Shown in pieces: positions 8,101 through 15,127 of a stretch of DNA of 59,086 nt. The stretch is from a virus. The translations under genes and the position numbers were made by a program. Below the pieces are notes generated by a model. The model worked only from the letters and a program-made list of their open reading frames with translations, did no database searches and was not told the origin of the DNA. Positions within the stretch are counted from its first letter, which is position 1, and every line of letters begins with the position of its first letter. The DNA lies in the IMG/VR virus record IMGVR_UViG_3300008108_000133, positions 1-59,086 of that record, one strand, 5' to 3'.

Positions 8101-8765
8101 GTACTGAAGGTACTCAAGGAATATCAGGTACACAAGGAATTCAAGGTACTCAAGGAACCACAGGTACTCAAGGAATATCAGGTACTCAAGGAACCACAGG
8201 TGCTCAAGGTATAACAGGTGCTCAAGGAACCACAGGTGCTCAAGGTACTCAAGGTACTCAAGGAATTCAGGGAAGTGATGGTGTAGGCACTCAAGGAATT
8301 CAAGGAATTAGTGGAGTAACTGTTTTAGGTTCAAATAATAACTATAGCGGAATCACAACTTTTAGTGGAAATGTATTTACAACTGCAGGATTGCAGGTAC
8401 AACAAGTAGAAGAAACATATAATACCTATAGTACTTCAATAGCATCTGCAGCAGTTGTTTCTCTTGATTGTTCAACTGGAAATACTTTCTACGTTACTTC
8501 AACAGTTAGTGGAAACTGGACTGCAAATCTTACCAACTTGAATTTAAGTGCAAATTGTTTGACTAATGTGACTTTGATGATTACACAAGGTACAACTGCT
8601 TATGTTCCAAATGCACTTCAAATTGGTGGTGTTTCACAAACAATCAATTGGCAAGGGGGATCAATCCCAACTGGAAATAATTCCAAGAAAGATGCAATTG
8701 CATTCACAATCTTCTATACAGGAAGTGTATATAATATCTTCGGACAACTTGTAACATTCGGATAA
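5154..8765 (+). CDS. Large collagen-like tail fibre protein
   Basis: 1,203 residues, GTG start. Residues 1-345 are a long alpha-helical coiled coil with heptad-like Leu/Ile/Val spacing. After a Gly hinge (about 395-445) come collagen-like Gly-X-Y triplets dominated by GTQ, GIQ, GTE and GTT (about 446-698). A C1q-like beta-sandwich-type domain follows (about 700-855), then a second triplet block (about 857-1052), then a C-terminal beta domain ending QLVTFG that I recognise as common in cyanophage fibres. A trimeric distal fibre is likely. The triplets lack proline, so the helix would rely on Thr/Gln packing or on modification of the side chains. Confidence 0.85.
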   Translation: MALKKPSDLFNSQDISGVFETPEVSSDIVESYDKFRINFDRVNELSEKVETLSQQLSEKLSRTELENAMLSQLMILDENFKSFQNQINGINKEDLREFKSTVFNLAELVGNIVENEIPKYKKQVTKSELYVSEKVNQIQEVIEENIINIREEIDTKFGNIAEVVDHNIECLNQQIQENSSKIKETTKVYNNLSQVLENKILKENQKFEEYSNLIKNLSYAFDELSEIFKEELSVSSHLNEEKFKEYQKEIESRHIEIQTSIDTRLEDYRKDLVDIKTDVAINEQHIKNVDNYLQENHKEIVQLKEEVFSQIEKLPVGNLQENLERLEKKIDYIKETYSKIESEDLVKEVISEGLLNEPPETKNSDSLTPLNQNFVTLEQLQEHYRLFINRIQQQLATIGGGGETQLKYLDDVVGIATDPSSYDGKFLKYDHSLGKFVFETVSGGGGGIQGIQGIQGTDGSNGTQGTQGTQGTDGATGTQGIAGSQGTQGIQGSQGITGSGTQGTTGSQGIQGTQGTEGTQGTTGSQGIQGTQGTEGTQGTVGTQGTEGTQGTTGSQGIQGTEGTQGTTGSQGIQGTDGTSGTQGTTGSQGIQGIQGTEGAQGTQGTQGTTGTQGTQGTEGAQGTQGTTGTQGTQGTQGTEGAQGTQGTTGTQGTEGTQGTTGTQGTQGTQGTEGAQGTQGTTGIQGTTGTQGIQGIQGATSSALGYYGSFYDTTNQVSAGTTARNLVAIGQTAESYAVNIVDGTKIKVDNSGVYNVQFSFQLEKTNASTDTVDIWIAKNGSDVPYTDSQITIQGAGETEIPAWNFVLSLNAGDYIEFYWSSSDADMQLSTLPAGSNPTRPVSPSVIVTIAEVASALSGASGGGTQGIQGIQGTGGTQGIQGASGIQGTQGISGTEGAAGTQGTQGTQGTQGTEGAQGTQGTTGIQGTQGTEGAQGIQGTQGTTGTQGTQGTEGAQGTQGTTGTQGISGTEGAAGTQGTTGAQGTEGTQGISGTQGIQGTQGTTGTQGISGTQGTTGAQGITGAQGTTGAQGTQGTQGIQGSDGVGTQGIQGISGVTVLGSNNNYSGITTFSGNVFTTAGLQVQQVEETYNTYSTSIASAAVVSLDCSTGNTFYVTSTVSGNWTANLTNLNLSANCLTNVTLMITQGTTAYVPNALQIGGVSQTINWQGGSIPTGNNSKKDAIAFTIFYTGSVYNIFGQLVTFG
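6492..7247 (+). repeat. Collagen-triplet coding repeat, block 1
   Basis: A near-perfect 9-nt tandem pattern (GGTACTCAA and variants GGAACCACA, GGTGCTCAA) encodes Gly-X-Y triplets. Higher-order copies of several tens of nucleotides recur almost exactly, which makes length change by slippage or recombination likely. Confidence 0.9.
7739..8310 (+). repeat. Collagen-triplet coding repeat, block 2
   Basis: The same 9-nt unit family as block 1, resuming after the beta-sandwich domain. Many segments are identical to block 1 and similar to the repeat at 47734-48171, so intragenic and intergenic recombination is possible. Confidence 0.9.
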
Positions 8766-8769
8766 TCTT

Positions 8770-9564
8770 ATGTTTGGTCTAGCATCGCAAAGTTATAGAG
8801 TAGGTCAAAGACCTGGTGTTATAGTTGTAGATCCCAATACTCTACCAAACCTTCAAGTTTGGTATAATGCAGATTTGGGAACTTCTGCTTCTGGAAACTT
8901 TAATGTAAACTTGACAAGTGGTGACGATGTTTCTCAGTGGAAAGACCGTTCTGCATTTGGAAACAACCTTAATAAATCAGGTAATAACTCAGTCAAACCA
9001 AATTGGATAGCAAACCAAGCAGGTGTTGGAAATACTTTTGGTGTTATCCGTTTCAATGGAACTTCTGAAAGTTTAGATATTAATCCTATTCCTTGGTTAC
9101 AAAGTTTGGGTGGATTTTCATTATTTGTTGTAGCAAGAGCATCAACCGTTGGAGTATCGGCTAGAACTATTTGTACAACAAATACAGGAGGTTTTCAGAT
9201 TACACACAATGGAACTAATTGGAGAGTTGAGGCAGGAAATTGTAGTGGAGTTTCCACAGTTACTGGTGTTGGAGATACTTCTAGGTTTAACATTTATAGT
9301 TTGATTTTTGATGGGATTGGTGTGGGAAATACTGCAAGACTTAAATTTAGATATAACAAAATTCCTCAAACATTAACATATACTGGTATTGCAAATAGTA
9401 TTACTAGTGCATCTGCATCTACTTTTTATGTTGGGGTAGGTACTCTGGGTAATTCTGGATTTTTTAGTGGTGATATTGCGGAAATTATTATGTTTACAAG
9501 AGCTATCAACTCTTCTGAAATTGGGGGTGTGGAATCTTATATGACTGCACACTGGAACCTCTGA
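8770..9564 (+). CDS. LamG/concanavalin-like lectin-fold virion protein
   Basis: 264 residues, starting four bases after the fibre gene. Visible features match the laminin-G/ConA-like fold found in phage fibre and host proteins: LQVWYNADLG, WKDRSAFGNN, IRFNGTSESL, FSLFVVARA, a GDIAEIIMF strand near the end and HWNL at the terminus. Such proteins bind glycans. Position suggests a fibre accessory or receptor-binding subunit co-transcribed with the collagen-like fibre. Confidence 0.78.
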   Translation: MFGLASQSYRVGQRPGVIVVDPNTLPNLQVWYNADLGTSASGNFNVNLTSGDDVSQWKDRSAFGNNLNKSGNNSVKPNWIANQAGVGNTFGVIRFNGTSESLDINPIPWLQSLGGFSLFVVARASTVGVSARTICTTNTGGFQITHNGTNWRVEAGNCSGVSTVTGVGDTSRFNIYSLIFDGIGVGNTARLKFRYNKIPQTLTYTGIANSITSASASTFYVGVGTLGNSGFFSGDIAEIIMFTRAINSSEIGGVESYMTAHWNL

Positions 9565-9569
9565 ACCAC

Positions 9570-9598
9570 TTGACAGGTAAGTGATTTTAGGTTAAAAT
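9570..9598 (+). promoter_or_regulatory. Sigma70-type promoter of the subtilase gene
   Basis: TTGACA (9570-9575), a 17-bp spacer, then TAAAAT (9593-9598). This is a near-consensus host-type promoter 39 nt before the protease ATG, in contrast to the late motifs of neighbouring fibre genes. Confidence 0.7.
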
Positions 9599-9636
9599 CT
9601 TGGGGGTTACTCCCGAAATTAACTTCGTTTTATATT

Positions 9637-11445
9637 ATGCTATTTTCCAAATCTTATAGGAAATTTGATAGTAAAAAGTTTTTTGGAAAATTTAATTTTA
9701 AATCAACCAAACAACGATCAAAAACTAGTACGTCTTCTTTTAGTTATGCTGATGCCCCTAGTGTATCGGGTGAAGTAATACCTTGGGGTGTCCGCGCAGT
9801 CTGGCAAGGAGAAGACATTGCTAAACGAGGAAACTTTGCAAGCGATACTTATGCGTTTGTGATTGACTCTGGCGTATCAGATCAAACGGGAGATCTTAAC
9901 TTTGCTCCAGCAGAGTGGAGTAAGAGTTGGATTTCTGGGCAATCACCATTTACGGATGCTAATGGTCACGGAACTCATATTGCTGGAACCATTGGTGCTC
10001 TTGTTAATGGAAGGGGAATTGTCGGCGTTGCACCTGGAGCGCAGATTATTTCTCTAAAAGTCAACAATGATGCTGGTTTTGGTGATGGTTCAACAACTGC
10101 AAAGGCAGTTGACTATGCGATTGATGTTATTAATAAAAACAATCTGGATAAAAGCAAGGTCGTTATTAATCTTAGTATCAATGCGACCTTTGACCCATTG
10201 CTAAATTCGTCTGTTATTAATGGCGCTAATCAAGGTATTAAATTCGCAATTTCTGCTGGAAATAATGGAAAAGATGTAGATGGATTTTCTCCTGTGTCAA
10301 CTGGATATCATCCAAATGTCTTTACTGTTTCTGCAGTAGATAGCAGCAACAGAATGCCTTTTTGGTCTAATTGGGATCGTATTGATTCTAATGATAGTGT
10401 TGATGATGTTGATTTTTCTGCTCCTGGAGTTGGAATCCTTTCATATTATAAGAATAATCAACTCTCTGAGTTGAGCGGAACATCAATGGCAACTGCACAT
10501 ATTTCAGGTTTATTGATTACTGGTGGAGTTCAAGCGGGTAATTATGTAACTCCAAATTATTCGGATACATCAGATCCCTTTGCAATCACGAGTACACAGG
10601 TATTTAACCCTTCGGCAATAATTACATCTGGACCTTATCCGACACCTGCCCCTCCAGTATCCACATTTAAATTATCAGCACCCTCTAGCGTCAAAGAAGG
10701 TGAGACCCTGAAGGTCGATATTGCAACTACTAATCTTCGGGTTGGTTCTGACATGTATTGGCAAATTTCTGGAAATGGGATTGAGATGAATGATTTTTAT
10801 TCTATCAATAATCTCTGGGGTAATGCAATTGTTGCTGATAATGGAACATCTTCAATCAACTTTAATATTAAAAAAGATGGCATTACAGAAGGAAATGAAG
10901 TGATTAAATTTGAATTATTTGATAGTTCTCATCCAAGTACTAGAAAAAAAGTCACAGAATCACTTATTACTATTGAAGACACATCTAAGACTCCACCACC
11001 GATTCAATATCAATGGGGAACCACTGGTAATGATGTGATTAATGGTGGCGAATTTCGGGACACGATCACGGGTTCTTTGTCTTCTGGAACATCGCTGTCC
11101 GCAATGGGTTCTGGTCAAATTGATGTATTGATAGGAGGTTCTGATACTGATGTATTTGTTCTTGGTGACAGTCGTGGTATATTTTATAATGATGGAGTAA
11201 GTAATTCCTTAGGAAGATTTGATTATGCTCTCATCAAAGACTTTAAAGTTGGAGAGGACAAAATCCAAGTAAAATCTGGATTAGGCGGATATCTTTCTGA
11301 GGTTGTTAATGGAAATCTTTCGTTGTATTGGGATGTCAACAGGACGGGAAGGATAGAGACTAGTGGTTTCAGATCTGATGAATTGATTGCTGTATTTGAA
11401 GGAGTTACTGCTTTAAGTAATAGTGAGTACATTGCAGTGAGGTGA
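9637..11445 (+). CDS. Subtilisin-like serine protease (S8) with Calx-beta/RTX-like C-terminus
   Basis: 602 residues. The catalytic triad is visible: D77 in FVIDSGV, H111 in NGHGTHIAG, S283 in SGTSMATAHISG, with the oxyanion Asn in AISAGNN (209/210). Residues about 345-450 resemble a Calx-beta domain (SVKEGETLKVDI, then DGITEGNEVIKFEL). Residues about 465-600 resemble the calcium-binding secretion tail of cyanobacterial exoproteins (TGNDVINGG, DVLIGGSDTDVFVLGD). No classical signal peptide is seen; the basic N-terminus and RTX-like tail would fit type I export. Likely host-derived; it may act on host surface proteins or virion maturation. It has its own sigma70 promoter. Confidence 0.88.
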   Translation: MLFSKSYRKFDSKKFFGKFNFKSTKQRSKTSTSSFSYADAPSVSGEVIPWGVRAVWQGEDIAKRGNFASDTYAFVIDSGVSDQTGDLNFAPAEWSKSWISGQSPFTDANGHGTHIAGTIGALVNGRGIVGVAPGAQIISLKVNNDAGFGDGSTTAKAVDYAIDVINKNNLDKSKVVINLSINATFDPLLNSSVINGANQGIKFAISAGNNGKDVDGFSPVSTGYHPNVFTVSAVDSSNRMPFWSNWDRIDSNDSVDDVDFSAPGVGILSYYKNNQLSELSGTSMATAHISGLLITGGVQAGNYVTPNYSDTSDPFAITSTQVFNPSAIITSGPYPTPAPPVSTFKLSAPSSVKEGETLKVDIATTNLRVGSDMYWQISGNGIEMNDFYSINNLWGNAIVADNGTSSINFNIKKDGITEGNEVIKFELFDSSHPSTRKKVTESLITIEDTSKTPPPIQYQWGTTGNDVINGGEFRDTITGSLSSGTSLSAMGSGQIDVLIGGSDTDVFVLGDSRGIFYNDGVSNSLGRFDYALIKDFKVGEDKIQVKSGLGGYLSEVVNGNLSLYWDVNRTGRIETSGFRSDELIAVFEGVTALSNSEYIAVR

Positions 11446-11465
11446 ATCTGGAAGGGTGTAAGGGC

Positions 11466-11494
11466 TTGACAGGATATCCCGACACTGATATGAT
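11466..11494 (+). promoter_or_regulatory. Strong sigma70-type promoter of psbA
   Basis: TTGACA (11466-11471), an exact 17-bp spacer and TATGAT (11489-11494). The -10 runs into ATAAATA (11493-11499), so the same site also carries a late-promoter-like heptamer, which would allow expression in both early and late phases. Confidence 0.75.
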
Positions 11495-11508
11495 AAATAC
11501 AACAACAG

Positions 11509-11640
11509 GTTAAGGATTACAACAATCTCTTAACACTTGTGCTCCCGTTAACCGAGACCTATGGGAGGGTAAATACGTCTCTCATATCCGCACTGGAGGG
11601 TGGTGCGGAGCATAACGATACCAGTTCGTCCCCCCGAACT
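11509..11640 (+). ncRNA. Structured psbA 5' leader (candidate regulatory RNA)
   Basis: Between promoter and ATG are several perfect helices: GTTAAG 11509-11514 with CTTAAC 11529-11534; CTCCC 11542-11546 with GGGAG 11563-11567; GAGAC 11554-11558 with GTCTC 11577-11581, interleaved with the previous pair as an H-type pseudoknot; CCGCAC 11588-11593 with GTGCGG 11603-11608 around a GGAGG-containing loop; and AGTTCG 11623-11628 with CGAACT 11635-11640. PhotoRC RNA motifs are known in this position before psbA in marine cyanobacteria and phages; membership is not proven here. Confidence 0.5.
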
Positions 11641-11662
11641 CTTATCTAACACTCTTAACAAA

Positions 11663-12742
11663 ATGACTGCTACAATTTCACGTCAACAAAAATCGAATAC
11701 TTGGGAACAATTCTGCAGCTGGATCACCAGCACCGACAACCGCCTCTATGTGGGTTGGTTCGGCGTTCTGATGATCCCCTGCTTGCTTGCTGCAACTACT
11801 TGCTTCATTATCGCATTCATCGGTGCTCCCCCAGTGGACATTGATGGCATCCGTGAACCTGTTGCTGGTTCTCTGATGTACGGAAACAACATCATCTCTG
11901 GTGCTGTTATTCCTTCGTCCAATGCTATTGGACTGCACTTTTACCCCATCTGGGAAGCTGCTTCCCTGGATGAGTGGCTCTACAACGGTGGTCCTTTCCA
12001 ACTTGTTGTATTCCACTTCCTCATCGGCATCTATGCCTATATGGGACGTGAGTGGGAACTCTCCTACCGCCTGGGTATGCGTCCTTGGATCTGCGTTGCT
12101 TACAGCGCACCTGTTGCTGCTGCAAGCGCAGTGTTCCTCGTCTATCCTTTCGGTCAAGGTTCTTTCTCTGATGCGATGCCTCTGGGTATCTCTGGTACAT
12201 TCAACTACATGCTTGTGTTCCAGGCAGAGCACAACATCCTGATGCACCCCTTCCATATGCTTGGAGTTGCTGGTGTCTTCGGTGGTTCTCTGTTCAGTGC
12301 TATGCACGGTTCTCTGGTTACTTCCTCGCTGGTTCGTGAAACCACCGAGAACGAGTCGCAGAACTATGGTTACAAGTTCGGTCAAGAAGAAGAGACTTAT
12401 AACATCGTTGCTGCTCACGGTTATTTCGGTCGCCTTATTTTCCAATACGCTTCCTTTAATAACTCCCGTTCGCTGCACTTCTTCCTCGCTGCTTGGCCCG
12501 TTGTAGGCATCTGGTTCACTGCTCTTGGTGTTTCTACGATGGCCTTCAATTTGAATGGCTTCAACTTTAATCAGTCTATCGTTGATGGACAAGGTAAAGT
12601 TATTAACACCTGGGCTGACGTTCTAAACCGCGCTGGACTGGGAATGGAGGTAATGCACGAGAGAAATGCTCATAATTTCCCTCTTGACCTCGCTGCTTCT
12701 GAAGCAACTCCTGTTGCTCTTACTGCTCCCGCAATCGGTTGA
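11663..12742 (+). CDS. psbA: Photosystem II reaction centre protein D1
   Basis: D1 binds P680 chlorophyll, pheophytin, QB and the Mn4CaO5 cluster in the thylakoid membrane; phage copies replace damaged host D1. From ATG 11663 it is 359 residues, the usual length; a GTG at 11600 would add a non-D1 leader. Key residues are in register: Y161, D170, H190, H198, and the processing site after LDLA near 344 followed by a 15-residue extension. Residue 130 is Glu, as in high-light-type D1:2. No intron interrupts it, unlike some cyanophage psbA genes. It has its own promoter and terminator. Confidence 0.98.
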   Translation: MTATISRQQKSNTWEQFCSWITSTDNRLYVGWFGVLMIPCLLAATTCFIIAFIGAPPVDIDGIREPVAGSLMYGNNIISGAVIPSSNAIGLHFYPIWEAASLDEWLYNGGPFQLVVFHFLIGIYAYMGREWELSYRLGMRPWICVAYSAPVAAASAVFLVYPFGQGSFSDAMPLGISGTFNYMLVFQAEHNILMHPFHMLGVAGVFGGSLFSAMHGSLVTSSLVRETTENESQNYGYKFGQEEETYNIVAAHGYFGRLIFQYASFNNSRSLHFFLAAWPVVGIWFTALGVSTMAFNLNGFNFNQSIVDGQGKVINTWADVLNRAGLGMEVMHERNAHNFPLDLAASEATPVALTAPAIG

Positions 12743-12762
12743 TAAAAACTCAATAGTTTTTG

Positions 12763-12789
12763 AGACCTCCTTCGGGAGGTCTTTTTTTT
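12763..12789 (+). terminator. Intrinsic terminator after psbA
   Basis: A perfect 8-bp stem AGACCTCC/GGAGGTCT with a TTCG tetraloop, followed by eight T residues. It lies 20 nt after the psbA stop and isolates psbA as its own unit. Confidence 0.92.
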
Positions 12790-12834
12790 GTGCTCACTTG
12801 ACTAAATAGTTAAACTTATGGTATAATAAGTTTA

Positions 12835-13305
12835 ATGTTAAATAATCAAACTATGAAAACCTGCAACGTATGCGGTGAAACCAAACCGCTTTCAGAGTAT
12901 TATCCAACTCAATTCAAGAGTAAAGAGTTTCCTGATAAAATCTATTATCACGGGAAATGTAAGTCTTGTTTCATTAAAGCAAAACAAAAAGATTATACTC
13001 CAGAAAAAGGTAGAGATAAAAATCTACGATATAATTATGGTATTACACTTGAAGAATATAATATTCTTTTAAGTAATCAGGAAGGTAAATGTGCTACTTG
13101 CGGAACTACTGAGCCAGGAGGTAGAAAATCTGGAAGGGGTGGTGGAACTAATGTATTTGTTGTAGATCATTGCCACGATACTGGTAAAGTTAGAGGTCTT
13201 CTTTGCCATAGTTGTAACAGGGCTATGGGACTATTAGGAGATAATGTAAACATTATTGAAAGTATGATTAAATACCTTGAGCAGTACGAAACCAATGTCT
13301 CATAA
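12835..13305 (+). CDS. Endonuclease VII-like HNH endonuclease (free-standing homing type)
   Basis: 156 residues (ATG 12853 is an alternative start). There is an N-terminal zinc-binding CNVCG...CKSC pair, a second CATCG pair, and the beta-beta-alpha metal motif VVDHCHDTGKVRGLLCHSCNRAMG, the recombination endonuclease VII signature. T4 gp49 resolves branched DNA, but this size and position recall F-CphI of phage S-PM2, a free-standing endonuclease next to psbA that cuts at a psbA intron insertion site. Inference: a homing endonuclease spreading the psbA region. No recognisable promoter of its own after the psbA terminator. Confidence 0.85.
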   Translation: MLNNQTMKTCNVCGETKPLSEYYPTQFKSKEFPDKIYYHGKCKSCFIKAKQKDYTPEKGRDKNLRYNYGITLEEYNILLSNQEGKCATCGTTEPGGRKSGRGGGTNVFVVDHCHDTGKVRGLLCHSCNRAMGLLGDNVNIIESMIKYLEQYETNVS

Positions 13306-13417
13306 TAATCAACATCATCCTATGGAATCCTGGATTATCTGGGCGGGTGTAGGTATGATGGTTTTTACAGTTCTTGTGTTTGTCTTATTCACTTTCGGTC
13401 AGATGTATTGGGGATAA
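13295..13417 (+). CDS. 40-residue single-span membrane protein
   Basis: ATG lies inside the end of the endonuclease gene (11-nt overlap). A polar His/Asn start is followed by one hydrophobic helix (about 12-35) rich in Met, Val and Phe. It lacks the ExxNGRxAM motif of high-light-inducible proteins. Being close to psbA, a photosystem-associated small subunit is conceivable but unsupported. Confidence 0.5.
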   Translation: MSHNNQHHPMESWIIWAGVGMMVFTVLVFVLFTFGQMYWG

Positions 13418-13461
13418 AATAATTACTTGAGTTTTGTGTGAGGTTCAAGACATCTAATAAT

Positions 13462-13505
13462 ATCTGCATTACATCTACATTACATCTACATAACATCTGC
13501 ATCAT
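13462..13505 (+). repeat. Four 11-bp tandem repeats upstream of a promoter
   Basis: Units ATCTGCATTAC, ATCTACATTAC, ATCTACATAAC and ATCTGCATCAT follow without gaps, one per DNA helical turn. They lie 25 nt before a promoter-like sequence, so they look like an operator or protein-binding array. Confidence 0.7.
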
Positions 13506-13530
13506 ATTTGATATACCCTATAATGGGTAC

Positions 13531-13558
13531 TTGATCTTATAAAGTATAATGCTATAAT
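13531..13558 (+). promoter_or_regulatory. Sigma70-type promoter
   Basis: TTGATC (13531-13536), a 16-bp spacer and TATAAT (13553-13558), about 60 nt before the gene at 13620. A TACCC/GGGTA inverted repeat (13514-13529) lies just upstream of the -35 and overlaps another TATAAT. Confidence 0.55.
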
Positions 13559-13563
13559 TACCC

Positions 13564-13594
13564 AGAAGAACAGGGGAAGATCCCCCAGTCTTCT
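13564..13594 (+). promoter_or_regulatory. Leader hairpin
   Basis: An outer AGAAGA/TCTTCT stem and inner GGGG/CCCC stem form a hairpin just after the promoter and before the gene at 13620. No T run follows, so it is more likely a 5' leader structure than a terminator. Confidence 0.45.
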
Positions 13595-13619
13595 CTTGTA
13601 CTTTAAATCTTAAAAATTT

Positions 13620-14021
13620 ATGAAACCTCTTTCATATTATCAAAAGACTTCAGTTTCAGTTCCGACGAAAGACAAGTATATGACCACCTACTATTACCGA
13701 AGGGGAGTAATGGTAGGAATGAAAGTCGGTCCTCATGATGAAAACTTTGAACCACCAAAGAATTGTGTGGAAGAAAAAGTATTAGACGAAGTTTCATATC
13801 AAGCACACTTGAAGCATTATCATGAAGAGATAAAAAAACTACAGGATGAATTTAAATATGATTTAATGAAAAAATATAATGTTCTGGGACATCCCAAAGC
13901 AGATGAGTGTTTCTATAAGGCATGGGATTTTGGAGAAAGTTCTGGACTATATGATGTTGAAGATTATTTTAGGAACCTCATAGAATTAGTAAAAGACCAA
14001 TCAGTAAATTGTGTACATTGA
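13620..14021 (+). CDS. Hypothetical soluble protein
   Basis: 133 residues, rich in Tyr, Lys, His and Glu, with a predicted helical centre (about 60-90) and an acidic C-terminus. No signal, membrane segment or catalytic motif is seen. It is the first gene after a distinct promoter with a tandem-repeat array, so it is probably expressed early or middle. Function unknown. Confidence 0.7.
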   Translation: MKPLSYYQKTSVSVPTKDKYMTTYYYRRGVMVGMKVGPHDENFEPPKNCVEEKVLDEVSYQAHLKHYHEEIKKLQDEFKYDLMKKYNVLGHPKADECFYKAWDFGESSGLYDVEDYFRNLIELVKDQSVNCVH

Positions 14022-14025
14022 TATT

Positions 14026-14313
14026 ATGTCATTAACTATTGAACAAATTGAAGAACAAATTTCCAATCTTCAAAAGACTTTAGATGAATTGAAAAATCCC
14101 AAATTGCAAGTCATTCGACAATTCACTGGACAATACTTTGCTCCTTATCAGGGAAGGCAGTATCGTCGTATGGAGTCCGAAGGTATTCCAATCTGGGAAT
14201 GTTATTTGGATATTAAAAAGGAATGGGTTCTTGTTGAGACAAGAGAAAACAAACAACTCGAAAAAATTTATCTCAATGATTGCGTTCCTGAAATAGAGGA
14301 AACTGAAGATTAA
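14026..14313 (+). CDS. Small coiled-coil hypothetical protein
   Basis: 95 residues from the ATG at 14026; a GTG at 14011 overlaps the upstream gene and is less likely. The first 30 residues form a short coiled coil (EQIEEQISNLQKTLDEL), followed by a compact Tyr/Trp-containing domain and an acidic end. It is co-transcribed with the preceding gene and ends at a clear terminator. Function unknown. Confidence 0.68.
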   Translation: MSLTIEQIEEQISNLQKTLDELKNPKLQVIRQFTGQYFAPYQGRQYRRMESEGIPIWECYLDIKKEWVLVETRENKQLEKIYLNDCVPEIEETED

Positions 14314-14319
14314 AAAAGA

Positions 14320-14342
14320 AAGAGTGGTAAAACCACTCTTTT
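14320..14342. terminator. Terminator between convergent genes
   Basis: AAGAGTGG/CCACTCTT with a TAAAA loop; A-rich on the left and T-rich on the right, so it can serve both the plus-strand gene ending at 14313 and the minus-strand gene ending at 14347. Confidence 0.75.
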
Positions 14343-14346
14343 GACA

Positions 14347-14583
14347 TTAAGTTGCTGGTGGTTCAGGAACTGGTTCGGGAACTGGAACTGGTTCAGGTAC
14401 TGGAACTGGTTCAGGTACTGGAACTGGTTCAGGTACTGGAACTGGTTCAGGTACTGGGGGCTCTACAAATTCTTGATAGCACAAACATATGTCCCCATTT
14501 TTATCAATAAAATATGGTCGATATACTCTGTACATAACATTTGGCATGTACATGATTCTTGGTCTTGGTCTTAAATACTTCAT
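14347..14583 (-). CDS. Small protein with (PVPEPV)n repeat tail
   Basis: 78 residues: an Arg/Tyr-rich N-terminal half with a CLC pair, then a C-terminal Pro-Val-Pro-Glu repeat. A GGGGGG run lies about 8 nt before the ATG. Such Pro/Glu rods span periplasmic distance in TonB-like proteins, but there is no membrane segment here. It may be a virion spacer or linker; function unknown. Confidence 0.62.
   Translation of the reverse strand: MKYLRPRPRIMYMPNVMYRVYRPYFIDKNGDICLCYQEFVEPPVPEPVPVPEPVPVPEPVPVPEPVPVPEPVPEPPAT
14384..14455 (-). repeat. Four perfect 18-bp tandem repeats in coding sequence
   Basis: The unit GGAACTGGTTCAGGTACT (plus strand) occurs four times without mismatch and encodes PVPEPV on the minus strand. 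Imperfect copies continue on the left. Perfect identity implies recent expansion. Confidence 0.92.
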
Positions 14584-14687
14584 TGAAACCCCCCTGATGA
14601 TTTACATCCGATTGTAATTGAATTTTTAACTCAAAAACCTATAGAATAAATCTACGGTGTTAATATATGAATTTGTGTCCTCCTTTC

Positions 14688-15110
14688 TTATTTGGGTTCC
14701 TCCACAGGAACATATTTGTGTTGAATTTTATAACCTAATTCACTTGGAGTCCACCATCCAGATGCAAGAGTAGATATTGAAGTTGCTAAAATTGCCGATG
14801 CTATACCAACACCAACAATCATCCATTTAATTCTAGAAACATCTTCAATTTTTTTTTCTACTAAACTCACTTTTTTATTGACAGAATTACGTACTTCATC
14901 AATCATTTTAATGATTAATTCATTAGCTTGTGAATTTTGATCTAATCTGTTTTCATGTCTTTCAAGGATAATGGCAACAGTATGATTACTTTCAGAAATC
15001 TTATCTACGGCTTTTTCCAATTTATTCAACATCTGTTTAGATAGATCTTCATAAATTTGAAATCTAGATTCAAGGACCGCAAGTTCTTTGTTGCTTATGC
15101 CAAATCCCAT
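14688..15110 (-). CDS. Coiled-coil protein with C-terminal membrane anchor
   Basis: 140 residues. A long coiled coil (about 5-90, ending KKVSLVEKKIEDVSR) is followed by one hydrophobic segment (about 94-115) and a short periplasmic-like tail. The layout resembles XhlA-type haemolysin or holin-associated proteins, or a spanin-like adaptor. GGAG lies 11 nt before the ATG. A role in lysis or in membrane anchoring during infection is an inference from topology only. Confidence 0.65.
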   Translation of the reverse strand: MGFGISNKELAVLESRFQIYEDLSKQMLNKLEKAVDKISESNHTVAIILERHENRLDQNSQANELIIKMIDEVRNSVNKKVSLVEKKIEDVSRIKWMIVGVGIASAILATSISTLASGWWTPSELGYKIQHKYVPVEEPK

Positions 15111-15127
15111 AGTGGATAAACTCCGTA

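Noticed and set aside
6450-8214. Long ORFs in other frames across the collagen repeats
   Set aside because: They are frame shadows of the 9-nt repeat (Ser/Leu/Thr or Lys/Val/Leu repeats) and have no independent support. The same holds for 47644-48226.
11600-11662. GTG start extending psbA by 21 residues
   Set aside because: The extra residues do not look like D1; ATG 11663 gives the usual length and puts residues 130, 161, 170, 190 and 198 in register. The GTG lies in a leader hairpin.
11678-12592. 304-residue ORF antisense to psbA
   Set aside because: Long antisense frames are common opposite psbA because of its codon bias; it has no ribosome site or protein-like domain.
13295-13417. High-light-inducible (hli) gene near psbA
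   Set aside because: The peptide lacks the ExxNGRxAMxG chlorophyll-binding motif; it is listed only as a small membrane protein.
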